Positions 46,170 to 58,100 of a DNA stretch of 64,000 nt are shown here, one piece after another. This DNA comes from Spongospora subterranea f. sp. subterranea (lineage: Eukaryota; Endomyxa: Phytomyxea; Phytomyxea; Plasmodiophorida). The stretch's first letter is position 1; every line of letters starts with the position of its first letter. Made by a program: the position numbers and the translations under genes. The stretch lies in contig JAUGWO010000048.1 in NCBI GenBank assembly GCA_049724395.1, positions 117,686 to 181,685 of the forward strand, given 5' to 3'. The notes under the pieces are model-generated. The model had not been told where the DNA came from. It did not search any database and worked only from the letters and a program-made list of their open reading frames with translations.

Positions 46170-47836
46170 ATGGATCGCCAGGTCCTCGACCAATGGATGG
46201 GTTTCTGGCGCGTATGGATCACCTGCCAGACCCTGTACCACACCCTGGTCCTGGCGCTATTCTATCGCCGTCGCCATCGTCTGCCCATCAAACTCCTTCG
46301 CCCCAACCAGCTCCTTCTCTGCCATACATTCGGCGCCCTGTACTGCTTCACCTTATCGACCATCCTCTACTGGGTGGATCGTCCGATCTTCCCCACCATC
46401 GTCGTCCCACACGCCTTCCTCTCCCTGTATTGCGACATGTTCGCCGCCATCGCCTCCGGATTGCTCCTGGCCTTCAGCCGAACCTACGAGCAGCTACGCT
46501 TAACGCGCCCCGATCTATCCCCGGACGAACGACGTAAGATCGAGATTGTGATCCGAATTTCCAAGGTCCTGTCCAATCCCAAGGCGATGGCGCAACTCCT
46601 AACCTTGAGCGTCGTCGCCCAAATCGCGATCCAGACCATTTATGCGTTATCGCATCCCGATGAGATATTCGCCAGCATCGCCGACGGGTACGACGAGACC
46701 GAATACGTCCCGGTTTTTATCGAGATCGGCGTCAAGAAGATCGCGGTCAGTTGTGTGATATTCGTGATCGTGGCGGTGAAACTGAGAATTGTGGCCGATG
46801 TGCACGGGATCAAGGCGAATCTGAAGCGGACGGCGATGGCGGCCGTGATCGGTCTCACGTCCTTCACCATATCGAACGTGATGATCAAGCACCCATCGAC
46901 GGCCGACGCCTTCACTCTTACACGCGAATATACGATCATCGTCTACACATCCCTCGTCACCGTTATCATCACATCGTAAGTTCTGACGTCCTCATTCCCA
47001 AAAAGCAATGCGTTGTTTCACGTTGATCACGAATACGACACGAGACGAAAGATAGATTTGACGATGATCAACGGCTGATATATTGTTTGTGCTGTTTGAA
47101 ACCACAGAGCCATTACGTTGCCCGTTATACAATCGTGGCGATTTAACAATGACGATATGAATGTTGTGACTGTGGGAGATGATCAAACCCATCGACAACT
47201 GCTGGAAATACTACACACGAAAGAGGGTCTGGACGCCTTCAAGTCGGTATTGTGCTGGTCAGATAACCCGACCTCATTCACTGATTATCGTGGGCGGAAT
47301 CCGTTTTCAGGAAGGAGCTGGCGAAGGAGTTCGCCGTTGAGAACATCCTGTTCTGGGAGGCGTGCGAGGAGTTCGCCAAACAGGCCAAGTCGAGTTTGAT
47401 GGCGAAACACAACTTGGGCGACGATATCAGATCGCGCGCCAAACAGATCTACGATCGGTTCATCGCCGACAACGCCCCATTGGAGGTGAATATATCGGGG
47501 CAAATGCGGAAAGATCTCCAGGAGATGTTCGCCAACGACGACTGGCGCCAATCGTCCACGATCGACTGGCGCCTGTTCGCCATGGCGTCCGAGTCGGTAT
47601 TGCGCCTGATGCAGGCGAACTTTCTGGACGGGTTCAAGGCGTCGCACAAGGAGCTTTGGAGCCGGTTCGAGCTGAAAACCAGGGAGGACGCCGCCCTGGA
47701 AATATATTCGGAGATGAACAGCTGGGCTGTGGGGGGCAATGAAAGATCGGCACGATCGCTAGCAGAATCGATCAGACGATCGTTTAGACTTGATCGTAAT
47801 CGGGTCAACGTTGAAAAATTAGACATTTCAATATAA
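46170..47836 (+). CDS. 7TM-RGS fusion protein B, 488 aa
   Basis: Exons 46170-46975, 47108-47242 and 47311-47836; introns are phase 2 at the same aligned positions as in A. The first donor is a consensus GTAAGT whose first bases would otherwise make a TAA stop, so splicing is required to reach RGS. The 7TM part starts MDRQVLDQWMGFWRVWITCQ and carries the shared VADVHGIKANLKR loop; the RGS part has KEFAVENILFWEAC, NAPLEVNI and LMQANFLDGF. The C-terminus is about 45 residues longer than in A, with a Ser/Arg-rich tail. Same strand as A, 464 bp downstream, consistent with tandem duplication. Confidence 0.85.
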
Positions 47837-47972
47837 AACCAATCTATCAACCTTCGCGCGTTTCACGCGAACCGAAATCGACAATCTGAAACGGTTCGGT
47901 CGATCTGGTTTAGAGAATTGCAGAAACCCAGATATTGGGAATATATTAAATGTGTGAGATCAGAAGGGGATA

Positions 47973-50136
47973 TCAACTTGTGGTCTCTGGAGCGGCGTCG
48001 CCATTGGTGGTCTTGGAATATATCTGGAGGACCAGGGCCTCCTGATGCCCTCGCTGGACCAAGGACCACACATCGGGACGGGATTTGGTGAACCGCACCA
48101 TGAAGTTCACCTCCATCAAGGTCAGAATCGCCCTGGCCGCTCGATCGAACAGATTCGCGTCCATGGCGCCATCCAACGGGTCGCGCCCGTTATCGAACAT
48201 GTCCCGGAACATGATCAACGTCTGGCTAGGGAGATTCACTTCCATCGGGGCGTTCGACGCCAGGTACCGGTCGAAGATGCGACGCGCGTGCAGCTGGACC
48301 TTATCGGAATCGGGCAAGCGACGAACGGGCGTTGCGCCAGGTCGATGTTGGACGAGCAAGGCGGCCGCGGATCGATACTGTTGACATTCCTCCCAGAACA
48401 GGATGTTCTCAACGGCGAACTCTTCCTCCAATTGTTTTCTGGAGATATGGACAGACGCGCGTTCAGTGATATATTCAGCCCAAACAGCATTGGCAAAACC
48501 GGAATCCGTTTAGCGATGTCGTCGACGATCACGAAAAACACACTGACTACCAGAAAACGCAGAAAAAGTTTTGTTGACGAGAGGCGCCGAGTTCAAAGTT
48601 AAGGGGACGTGAACGATAAATTTGCATTCAACTTCTAAAACAATACACCATCAACGTGAGATCACGAACTGGAGAACAAATAAACACAGAAAGTGAGTTG
48701 GCAGTTTTTGATAGTAAATTACGTTGGCAGTGCTTGTGCGAATATATCTGATTTGATATAACGGGGAATGTACTAACTTGAAAGCGGCCAACCCTTCTGG
48801 AATTCTCAGCAACGCACCCAGTTTCCCATGCTCGTGTGATGTTGTTCCGTCATCCCTGACCGACGCGAACTTCGTCCACGATTGGTGTATTGGAACACTG
48901 ATGCTCCTGGTCAACGAAATCAGATCAAACCCCAGCACGATTCCTATAACCGCCGATTTCGTGGCTGGAACATGAAAAAACATTGACACCAGTAGGCTGA
49001 GGTTAAAATATTGTTCTGAAGCAAATAGTTTGTGGGATCAATCAATTGAAAATTTGATTTGGTCGAAACCTTGTTCTGAGAACACAAAGGAACAGAGCTG
49101 TAAATTTCAGTGCTTTGAAATTTGGCTCAGAATAACAGAAATTTGCAAAGCTGATCGGTCAACGCCATTAGAGTGCAACGTGAGAGGTGTTGATCTGACG
49201 AGGAGAAGACGTAATTGGCGAGAAGCGTGTAGGCAAAGGTGTTGAGTTGACGGCCGATCGCGACCGTCCGAGGATTGGTTGTCAGGGAGAAAAAGACTAG
49301 AACGGCCACGAACGGGAAGAACCCGATCACGACACCGATCGCGGTCCGGCTCAGGTTCCGTTTGATCCCGTGTAGGTCGGCGACCATCCTCAGGTTCCGG
49401 GCCAGGTACAGGAACAGGATGGCGCTAGAGCCCACCTTCATGACGACGACGCTGATGAAGAAGGGGGCGAATTTGTTATCGTCCAGCCCGTCCAGGAAAC
49501 TGGTGAAGAGGATCTGGGTGGGATGTGCCAGGGCGTACCTGACCTGGATCGAGATTTGAACTGATAAACTGGCGATCAGGAAGACGGCGGTGGCGATATT
49601 GTTCGATAAAAGCTTCGAGATTCGAATGAAGATCGCGGCGCGTCGAGCGGTGGACGGCGGACTGTCGGATTGGTATAAACGCAGCTGCTCTTGGGTTCGG
49701 CTGAAGGCCAGGAACAGGCCAGCGGCGATCACCTGCAATCATAATCAGGAAATGGGGTTCACCCGACCGGTCTGGAAAACACGACGGTGCGAACAACGGA
49801 GTCGGAAAACGACAATACGTGGAGAATATATCGACATGATGATTGGTTTTGGGGTAAACGTACCGCGAACATATCGCAGACCAGCGATAGAAATGCATGG
49901 GGAATGATAAGGGTGACGATTGGCAACCATGGGCACAACCACATCAACGATAACGTCAACGAGAACGCCGAGGCGAATATGTTCGCCAGAAACATCGCCC
50001 TGGGTCGCTGCAATCTGATCGGGAGCAGGTGCCGGCGTTGCCAGAACAGGGTCAGGGCTGCAACATGGTAGATGATTTGAAGCGCTAACCAGATGGCCCA
50101 GTATGGGACCATGGCCAAGACCAGATCACGGTCCAT
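47973..50136 (-). CDS. 7TM-RGS fusion protein C, 466 aa
   Basis: Exons (minus) 50136-49864, 49732-49200, 48906-48778 and 48438-47973. It has the two junction introns of A and B (phase 2) plus one extra phase-0 intron inside the 7TM domain, after CDMFA. The 7TM part includes DRDLVLAMVPYWAIWLALQ, VIAAGLFLAFSRTQEQL and VADLHGIKRNLSR. The RGS part includes LRIPEGLAAFK, EEEFAVENILFWEEC, NAPMEVNL and LMEVNFMVRF. It is the most diverged of the three and has an insertion in the RGS helix after ENILFW. Convergent with B; stops are 136 bp apart. Confidence 0.8.
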
Positions 50137-50697
50137 GGCGATGTTGTGTCTGGGGTTTGTCAACTTCGGGGATATTACGGAAGGTCGGTCAATTGAGGGC
50201 CACCGGCCGTACCTTCAGGGCAAATATCGACTTCTGTCTGTCAAGCATGACAACCCACATTAGATTTTATCAGCGAATGTCAAACGGAACGATCACAGGA
50301 AGGCAATCAGGTGTTGACAGTTGGAAAGGGCTTCGTGGAACGAACAGACAATTTCTGAGCCGCAAATGGGTGCAGTTATGACGAATGCGTTCATGGGAAT
50401 GTAAACAGTTGCACGATTGGTGAGGAACAGGATCGAAGATAGACAATATGGATTAAGGAACATCTGACGTAATTCAAATAATCAACTTTTCCAGACACAA
50501 TTGTCATCGCGCACGAATTTCTCCGCCTGTCAACAGGAATTTGAATGCCAGACGAAAAACTTTTCGAGAACAACATCTGCAATCATAAGCCGTATGTGAA
50601 TTAAACAGCTGGCAATTAAGTTGTTTTAGTGATGGAGATATGGAGAGAGAATCGCAGACAAGAGTTGAGCATTTTTGACGGCGCCGCTTTCAAGCGA

Positions 50698-53600
50698 CTA
50701 TTCATCGCGATCGTCCCAGTGTCCTTGTCCCTTGGGGGCCTTCGGTCCGCCGGCTGGCTTGGCCATGATGATTTGATCAACAGACAACACGGTCGTGGCC
50801 ACGTCTGTGGCCAACTTCAAAGCGTGCAGCTTCGTGTCCAGATGGTCTGCAACAACATGCTCATTTAGCCAAACATTTTAAACGACGATACACAAAGGGC
50901 ACAACTACAAAAACGCAAGGAAAAAAATAAACTAATCGACTGATTGCCCATACCATATACACCCAAAGGGCGCATATCAGAAACGCTGTCCCCTTCGATG
51001 TTGACTCCGACCGTGCTGTCTCCTCGCTCATGCGCTGAATACAACTACATAAAACCGATCAGTGAAGCTTATGAAGTCAAAAACAGAATGTGCTGGCGAG
51101 AAATTTACGAAGAGAGGCAACAACGACAAAATATATTAGGTACTGGGCAGAAACACAAAAACACGCATTATGAATTGAAAAATAGTAACAGCAGAAATTC
51201 ACCTTAGCCAGAATTTGAGTGGCGTCGAGTCCAGCGTTTTGAGCCAATGTACGAGGAAACATGGCCATAGCATCTGCGTAAGCTTTGATCGCATACTGTT
51301 CCAGGCCCACACATGACGTAGCATAGGATAAGAGCTGAGCAGAAACAGCCAACTCGCATGCACCACCACCGGCGGTGAACGCTGGAGACTTACATACCTG
51401 TACCCAGAAATTAATCACATCTGCCAAACTATTGAGGATAGAAAATGGAAGCAACTTCAAGTTCGTTGCTAAAAAAAACGGGGTTTGGCATGAACCAAGC
51501 TTGGTTTAACAGCACACGGAAAAACTTGATTCAGATCGAGATTACTGACCGCTCGAACAACGTTAACACCGTCTTCAATAGCTCGCTCAAAATCGTTGAG
51601 GTAATTTTCAGTTGATCCACGTAAAATAATGGTGCTGATAACGGAATGCTGGTTACGGGTGGCATCCTTCTCGCCGCCCTGTTGGAATACCGTACACGTT
51701 TGTGCTCCGACATCGCTATACAGAACACCCAAAGAATGAAGAAATTGACACATTGGCACCAAACAGTGTCAAAATACAACAAGAGCATGTTTACGAAAGA
51801 GAAGAACCCCAAAATTGAGAAAGAAAACTTCAGAACAGTGGCAGTAATTGCTAAAACCTACCGGATATATGCCTTGGAACAGTAGCCGAGATCTTCGGCA
51901 GAAACTGGAGTCTGAATATTTAGGTTCAGGTTGGCGTTCAGAGACCGAGCCAATCGACGCAACTCAAATTTGGACGTGACACGACTATATCGAAATTATG
52001 TCAACTGGACCGAAATTGAGGAAAACAATGAATTTGGTTGACAATGATACTAAGCAACTGAGAAACTCCACAGCAGTACAGTAAAGCGCGAAACAAGGTA
52101 CAAAAAAGAACGCGAAAATCGTAGATGCAATTTGGTCAAGAGGTGATAATAAGGTTCGATTATAATATGAGAAATAGCATTACAGAGCAAGGATGTTGTT
52201 TTTGTTAAGGAAATGTAACGCCATTTCTGAAATCTTGCCACCTGTTACAACAGCATTGCATCCAATCGCTGCGAGCGCCTCAATCATGCTCTGTATTAGC
52301 TTCTCCTCTCCAATGCTGTAATCCAGAAGTTCACGAGCAGAATTCAAAGCAACCGTTCCTGAGGAGTCCATGTCAAATTGTGTATGCAGAAATTTTTGTA
52401 AAAAGAATAAATAACAGACAAGACAGACACGGATGACCGAATATCCAAACGTAACAGCGGAAACGGGCAATTGCCGTTGCGTACTACCTTTGGTATCAGT
52501 AGTGGAGGTGTCGATGGATTCAACAAAGACGGCGACATTGGCTTGATTCACCTCAAGGGTAGTTCCATCTGGGGCGCGACCAACAACAACCCCCATTAGC
52601 ACTTCACTTTGATGCAAACTGCCGCCGTGGACCTTGCATACTCGAACATTATCCACTACAACAAAAATTGATCATCAAAAAAAATTGATACCACACTGAC
52701 CCAACGGCAACCGCGTTTATTTCAAACATAAACAGAACCTCGAAAACAAAACAAAAGATTGGCGAAAAGTTTTTCAAATTAACAGTTCAGAAAAGCAACA
52801 AACGGTAACATGCACATGGGACAAACAGCATGAACGTCTGAATAGAATACAGACGAAAAGCATAAAAAACTCATACCATTGAAGCTTGATGGTTTGGATG
52901 GCATTACAGCGGCGCACGCTTTTCCGATGAGGTCGCACAAAATTGCCTCGTTTCCGTACTGTTTGGAACAAATGGCCGTAAAACACGCCTGGGCTAACGC
53001 CTTTGGCTCCGTGAACGATTCTATGCACAATTACATAAGACATTGGGAAAGCAAGCAATTCTCTGATAAAAAAAATGATAATTTGATAAAATGTTAAAAA
53101 TTCGGACACGGGGATCGATAACAATGACAAATTCTACCTTGATTGAAACAGGTCAAGCCGGACATAATTTCTAGGGCTTTGACGCCAGCCATACCGTAAC
53201 CACGGACGATATCTGCAGGGTGCAATCCCATTCGCAGCAAACCCTCAGCTTGTGACATCAGTTCGCCGGCCAATACGACTACAAAATTGGAGTTGTCACC
53301 GCATTCATAGTCCTGCAGAAAAAGCATATCAACAACAACTACAGCAAGGAATATCGGAAAACAAAAAACCGGAAAATCGTGATCATTCCTTAGAAAAAGA
53401 GCAAACATATTTGCGAGAATGTGTGAATAGGTTTGAAAAAACAAAGATAAAAAAGCCCAATAAAACCTGTTGTTGTGCGGCCATAACAATCATTTTGGCG
53501 GCTGGATGTTCGACGTCAATTTCTTTCAGGATAGTGGCGGAATCCGATGTGACGAATAGCTTGTCGAGGTGATTGATCACCATTTTATTCATTCCGTGTG

Positions 53601-53727
53601 GACCCAGCGACGTTCTGGTCATCTTGGCAAGCGTCCGGCAAGCCTCAATGTTGCGCACGACCGCGTCGGCAGTGCCCGTCATGTGTTTCGTGCCCGATTT
53701 GAAAAGGGCTGGCTGACCGCGCATCAT
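50698..53727 (-). CDS. CCT8: T-complex protein 1 subunit theta, 548 aa
   Basis: Ten exons on the minus strand: 53727-53467, 53312-53138, 53020-52877, 52655-52488, 52358-52184, 51984-51862, 51715-51550, 51397-51203, 51044-50954 and 50846-50698. All phases agree. Landmarks: RTSLGPHGMNKMVINHL (nucleotide-binding Gly motif), SATILKEIDVEHPAAKM, YECGDNSNFVVVLAGEL (GDGT replaced by GDNS, as theta subunits vary here), SKQYGNEAILCDLI, VDNVRVCKVHGGSL, GCNAVVTGGKISEMALHFL, ISTIILRGSTENYLNDFERA, AGGGACELAV and the C-terminal DQIIMAKPAGGPK. It is one of eight subunits of the cytosolic chaperonin that folds actin and tubulin. Length equals the human protein. Confidence 0.95.
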
Positions 53728-53849
53728 GTTCTACAATACGCCGTCAGCGACGAAAACAGAAGAGATGCGCCACCAGATTTTACCTTCATGTTTGAACGAG
53801 CTGTGAAAGACGCCGATTTCAACGATAACTGTTTTAGAGGTTAATGGGA

Positions 53850-55132
53850 TCCGTTACGGAGTCCGCAAAAGCATTCAACTGTTGTTAAATCGTTTTCGAC
53901 GCTGGCGACGAAAAATGCTGTCGAAAAGGCCCCGCACTTTCCGGTTGCGCATTATCAAGCACCCGCGATGTACATACCGCAGTCTGTATACGATAGGCCT
54001 CTTCAAGGTACAGTATACGAAAGGACACGGTATTTTTTTTTGTCCGTACCCAGTACCTGTATAAGGTAGATACGGGTCTATACGGGTATTGGGTGTGGTA
54101 CGTCGCTCAGTTTGGGAACCTTCTTCACTCGTCGTCTCACTCGCTACCCTTCGCAAACGGCAGATCGATCATCAATATTTGCAACTGTGGCGTTGATTTG
54201 TCCAAATGTCTGCATTCGATTCTTCGTCACATTGTAATGTCAGTGAGGACGCTGTCGTCATCGAATCTCTCGATATAGTGGAGGTTGCACAATAGTCCGA
54301 TAATGAAGATGTTGATATCAGAGGTCTTCGCAAGCGACAGCGGTTCAGCTTGTTTGGGATCACGTTCGCGCATACTACGAAGACAGAGACTGAGAAGTAC
54401 GCGGCCAAATGCCAATGTCGACATTGCCACAAATGGTATTCAAACAAAATCAGCGTCTGGATGGAAGAGTCACTTGAAGAACCACCGTATTTTTGGAGCC
54501 TTCTTCGGACGCAGGAACAAGCAATCCCAGTAGTGATCCTTTCAATAATTCAATCGCGCCACAGTCTCAACTACAACGAGGTCATCGCGCCACAGTCTCA
54601 ACTACAACGAGGTCGTGGACCAAGAGCTTGCAATGCTGCATCACAATGTCATTGATTATGTTGTATCGTCGATGACGTCATATCAAAAGAGCCAATGAAG
54701 GAATTGTTGGAGCACTGGGTACCAACCAATGTTCCAATATCACACATATCGATATATTACACATATTGATATCGACTACAATCTGTTCTATAATGTGTCT
54801 CATATTTTGCAGGACGGGTGGTCTCTGGTCTGGGGTCCCGCACCAAAGTCCGCAACAGTAGTCGTTATGTCGCATTGTTGGCAGTTATCATGGCCAAAAT
54901 CTATTGAAATGCGAATTAGGAGTAGTGTAGTGTATACAGATTTTAGTTGGTGCCCATTCACTACCCACCCACGCAGTTTTTGAAAAGAAACAGCATGTAA
55001 ATACCCACTCGCGAATTAGGACCTCAGTGGTGGCCAGACGCATTTTCAAATAAACTCGCGGGAGGACGGGGTCCGCGCCACACACGCTATCAGCCTATCA
55101 CCCACCTTGAATTGTCATTCTTTGTTTTACCG
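53850..55132. other. Upstream region of CCT8 and of the ankyrin gene; possible BED-finger fragment
   Basis: A plus frame near 54360-54480 contains CQCRHCHKWYSNKISVW, like the first half of a BED zinc finger as found at the N-terminus of hAT-type transposases; nothing catalytic follows. A 31-bp unit is tandemly duplicated at 54553-54614. Otherwise no gene seen. Confidence 0.3.
54553..54614. repeat. Tandem duplication of a 31-bp unit
   Basis: Two identical adjacent copies starting ATCGCGCCACAGTCTCAACT. Confidence 0.9.
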
Positions 55133-58100
55133 ATGGTATTGAATCCGATAATATTGATTTTTGGTGCCGTATTCCTCTTTCAACCACTAAATGGGTCCGA
55201 ACCTACCCTTGATGAGGCAATTGAAAAAGGGTCGCTATAGTCTATTAATGTTGGCCAATACTGTACTAAATACTTAATCGGATTATTTAGAGATGAAGTC
55301 GCTGAGAAATTGGCCACGATATTTGACCCGTGTACAGCTTCTCCCTATTACGTTGAACGTGGTATTGGTCGGAATCAGTATTGGAGCAAGGTATGCTGCA
55401 AATACAAGATCACCGTTCTTGATTTAGCACTTCTCTACTGCCGGTAATATTGACTTGACAATGGATTCTATTTCCCCCTTGATGTTATTACAATAGAGGA
55501 AATGTCGCCACTATTCTGATAGATAAAGGGGCCGACATATTCACACAGGATCAATTCGGGAATACTCCATTGCACATCGCCGCTGCTCAGGGCGTGTAAT
55601 ATATTCAATATCATATGTCATTACCCCCTGATCTGACACACTAATAGAAATATCGCCGTCATCAAGCTCTTGAAGGAAATCAAAAAGACAAAACCACAAG
55701 CTCTTGACCTCCATAACAACTCTGGTTACACTCCACTCCATTTTGCAGTGAAATTTGATCGGTTGGTCGTATAGAGTGTTTAGGGTGATCTGCTGACAAT
55801 ATTTACTACTGATTATTCAGGGATGTGGTGATTAAGACTCTGTTGAATGGAGGAGCCAATTTCATGATCGTTAATGAATATGGCAATACAGCACTGCACC
55901 TGGCAATCGAGCGAAGCCTGTAGATTGCTATCATCTGTGGAAACTGTAACTCATCTGATTAAGCTCTCACAGAAGTGGAGAGATCATTATTGATATAATT
56001 GAGGCGACGAAGGCACAACGTATCCATGTTCTGGGTCATAGTGGAATGACGGAACCTTCTTTGTGTTTGAGTGGACAAGTAATTCACAATGGCCTGTATT
56101 TTGTAAATCTGGGCGTCGATAATAATCAAGTCGCTGAATGATTTGATAGAGACCGAGATGCCAAACGAGATTGGACTTTAGAACTGCTCAAACTCAGGAA
56201 CAATTATGGGCACACAGCTCTCTCACATGCAGTTTATCATCGACGGTTGGTCAATTTACTGTCTGGGTCTGGTTAACGCCTTCAGTTATCAGTTTCAGTG
56301 AGGAAATTTCCCATTCTGTTGAAGCACGGTGCCGATCCCACATTAACAGATACTAAGGGCAATACAGCATTGCACCTGGCGATAAAAGAGCGACTGTAGA
56401 CTGCTATAATATGTGGAATTTGGAACTCATCTGATTGAGATCTCACAGAAGTGGAGAGATCATTAATGATATAATTAAAGCGGCGAGGGCAAAGGCTGTC
56501 GATATTCTGGGCCATAATGAGATGACGAATCCCTCTGGGTGTGCCAGTGGAGCAATGGATCATGATGGACTGTATATTCATGATAGGTGCGTTGAAATCA
56601 TTGAAGTCGCTGATCTGATCTCACAGCAACCGGAATGCCATCGGTGAGGCGACGTCAGAAATAATGAACCTCAGGAACAATATGGGGCACACTGCTCTCT
56701 TACATGCAGTTTATTATCGTCGGTTGGTCAATTTACTGTCTGGGTCTGATTAGCGCCTTCAATTATCTGTTTCAGTGAGGAAATCTCCCAAATTCTGTTG
56801 AAGCACGGTGCCGATCCCACATTAATAGATACTGATGGCAATACAGCATTGCACCTGGCGATAGAAGAGCGACTGTAGACTGCTATAATATGTGGACTCT
56901 GGAACTCATCTGATTGAGATCTCACAGAAGTGGAGAGATCATTAATGATATGATTAAAGCGGCGAGGGCAAAGCCTGTCAATATTCTGGGCCATAATGAG
57001 ATGACGAATCCGTCTGGGTGTTCCAGTGGAGCAATGGATCATGATGGATTGTATATTCATGATAGGTGCGTTGAAATCATTGAAGTCGCTGATTTGATCT
57101 CACAGCAACCGGAATGCCATCGGTGAGGCGACGTCAGAAATAATGAACCTCAGGAACAATATGGGGCACACTGCTCTCTTACATGCAGTTTATTATCGTC
57201 GGTTGGTAATTTACTGACTTGGGTCTGATTAGGGCCTTCAATTATCAGTTTCAGTGAGAAAATTTCCCGAATTCTGTTGAAGCACGGTGCCGATCCCACA
57301 TCAACAGATACTTTTGGCAATACAGCATTGCACCTGGCGATAGAAGAGCGACTGTAGACTGCTATAATATGTGGAATTGCAACTCATCTGATTGAGATCT
57401 CACAGAAGTCAGAGATCATTATCGAGATGATCAATCCCTCTGGGTGTTCAAGTGATGGCCTGTATATTCATGATAGGTGTGCTGAAATCATTAAAGTCGT
57501 TGATCTGATCTCACAGGGACCGAAATGCCATCGGTGAAGCGACGTCAGAAATATTGAACCTCAGGGACAATAAGGGGCGCACTGCTCTCTTACATGCATT
57601 TTATCATTGTTGGTTGGTCAATTTACTCTCTGGCTCGCCTTCGGTAATCAGTTTTAGTGAGAAGATCTCCCGAATTCTGTTGAAGTTCGGTGCCGATCCC
57701 ACAACAACCGATATTGATGACAATACAGCATTGCACCTGGCGTTACAAGGAAATCTGTAAACTGCTATATTATGTGGAAATTGAAACTCATCTGATTGAG
57801 ATCTCACAGAGATGAAGAGATCTGAGGGCAAAGGCTGTCGATGTTTTGGGCCAAATGAGATGGCGGCTGGGAGTTCGAGTGGAACAATGGTTCAGAATGG
57901 CCTGTATATTCCTAATAGGTGCGTTGAAATCATTAAAGTCGCTGATCTGATCTCACAGAGACCGAAATGCCATCGATGAAGCGACTTCTGTACTATTGAA
58001 CCGCAGGAACCATGATGGGCGCACTGCTTTTTGCACAGCAATTCGTGTTTGTCGGTTGGTCAAATTTGCTGTCCTCTAATCACCCTCATCAATGATGGTG

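Noticed and set aside
45989-46537. 182-codon plus ORF overlapping the start of 7TM-RGS B
   Set aside because: Pro/Arg-rich shadow frame; the +1 frame carries the conserved 7TM sequence.
48045-48602. 185-codon plus ORF over the RGS exon of gene C
   Set aside because: Antisense shadow; the minus strand has the RGS domain.
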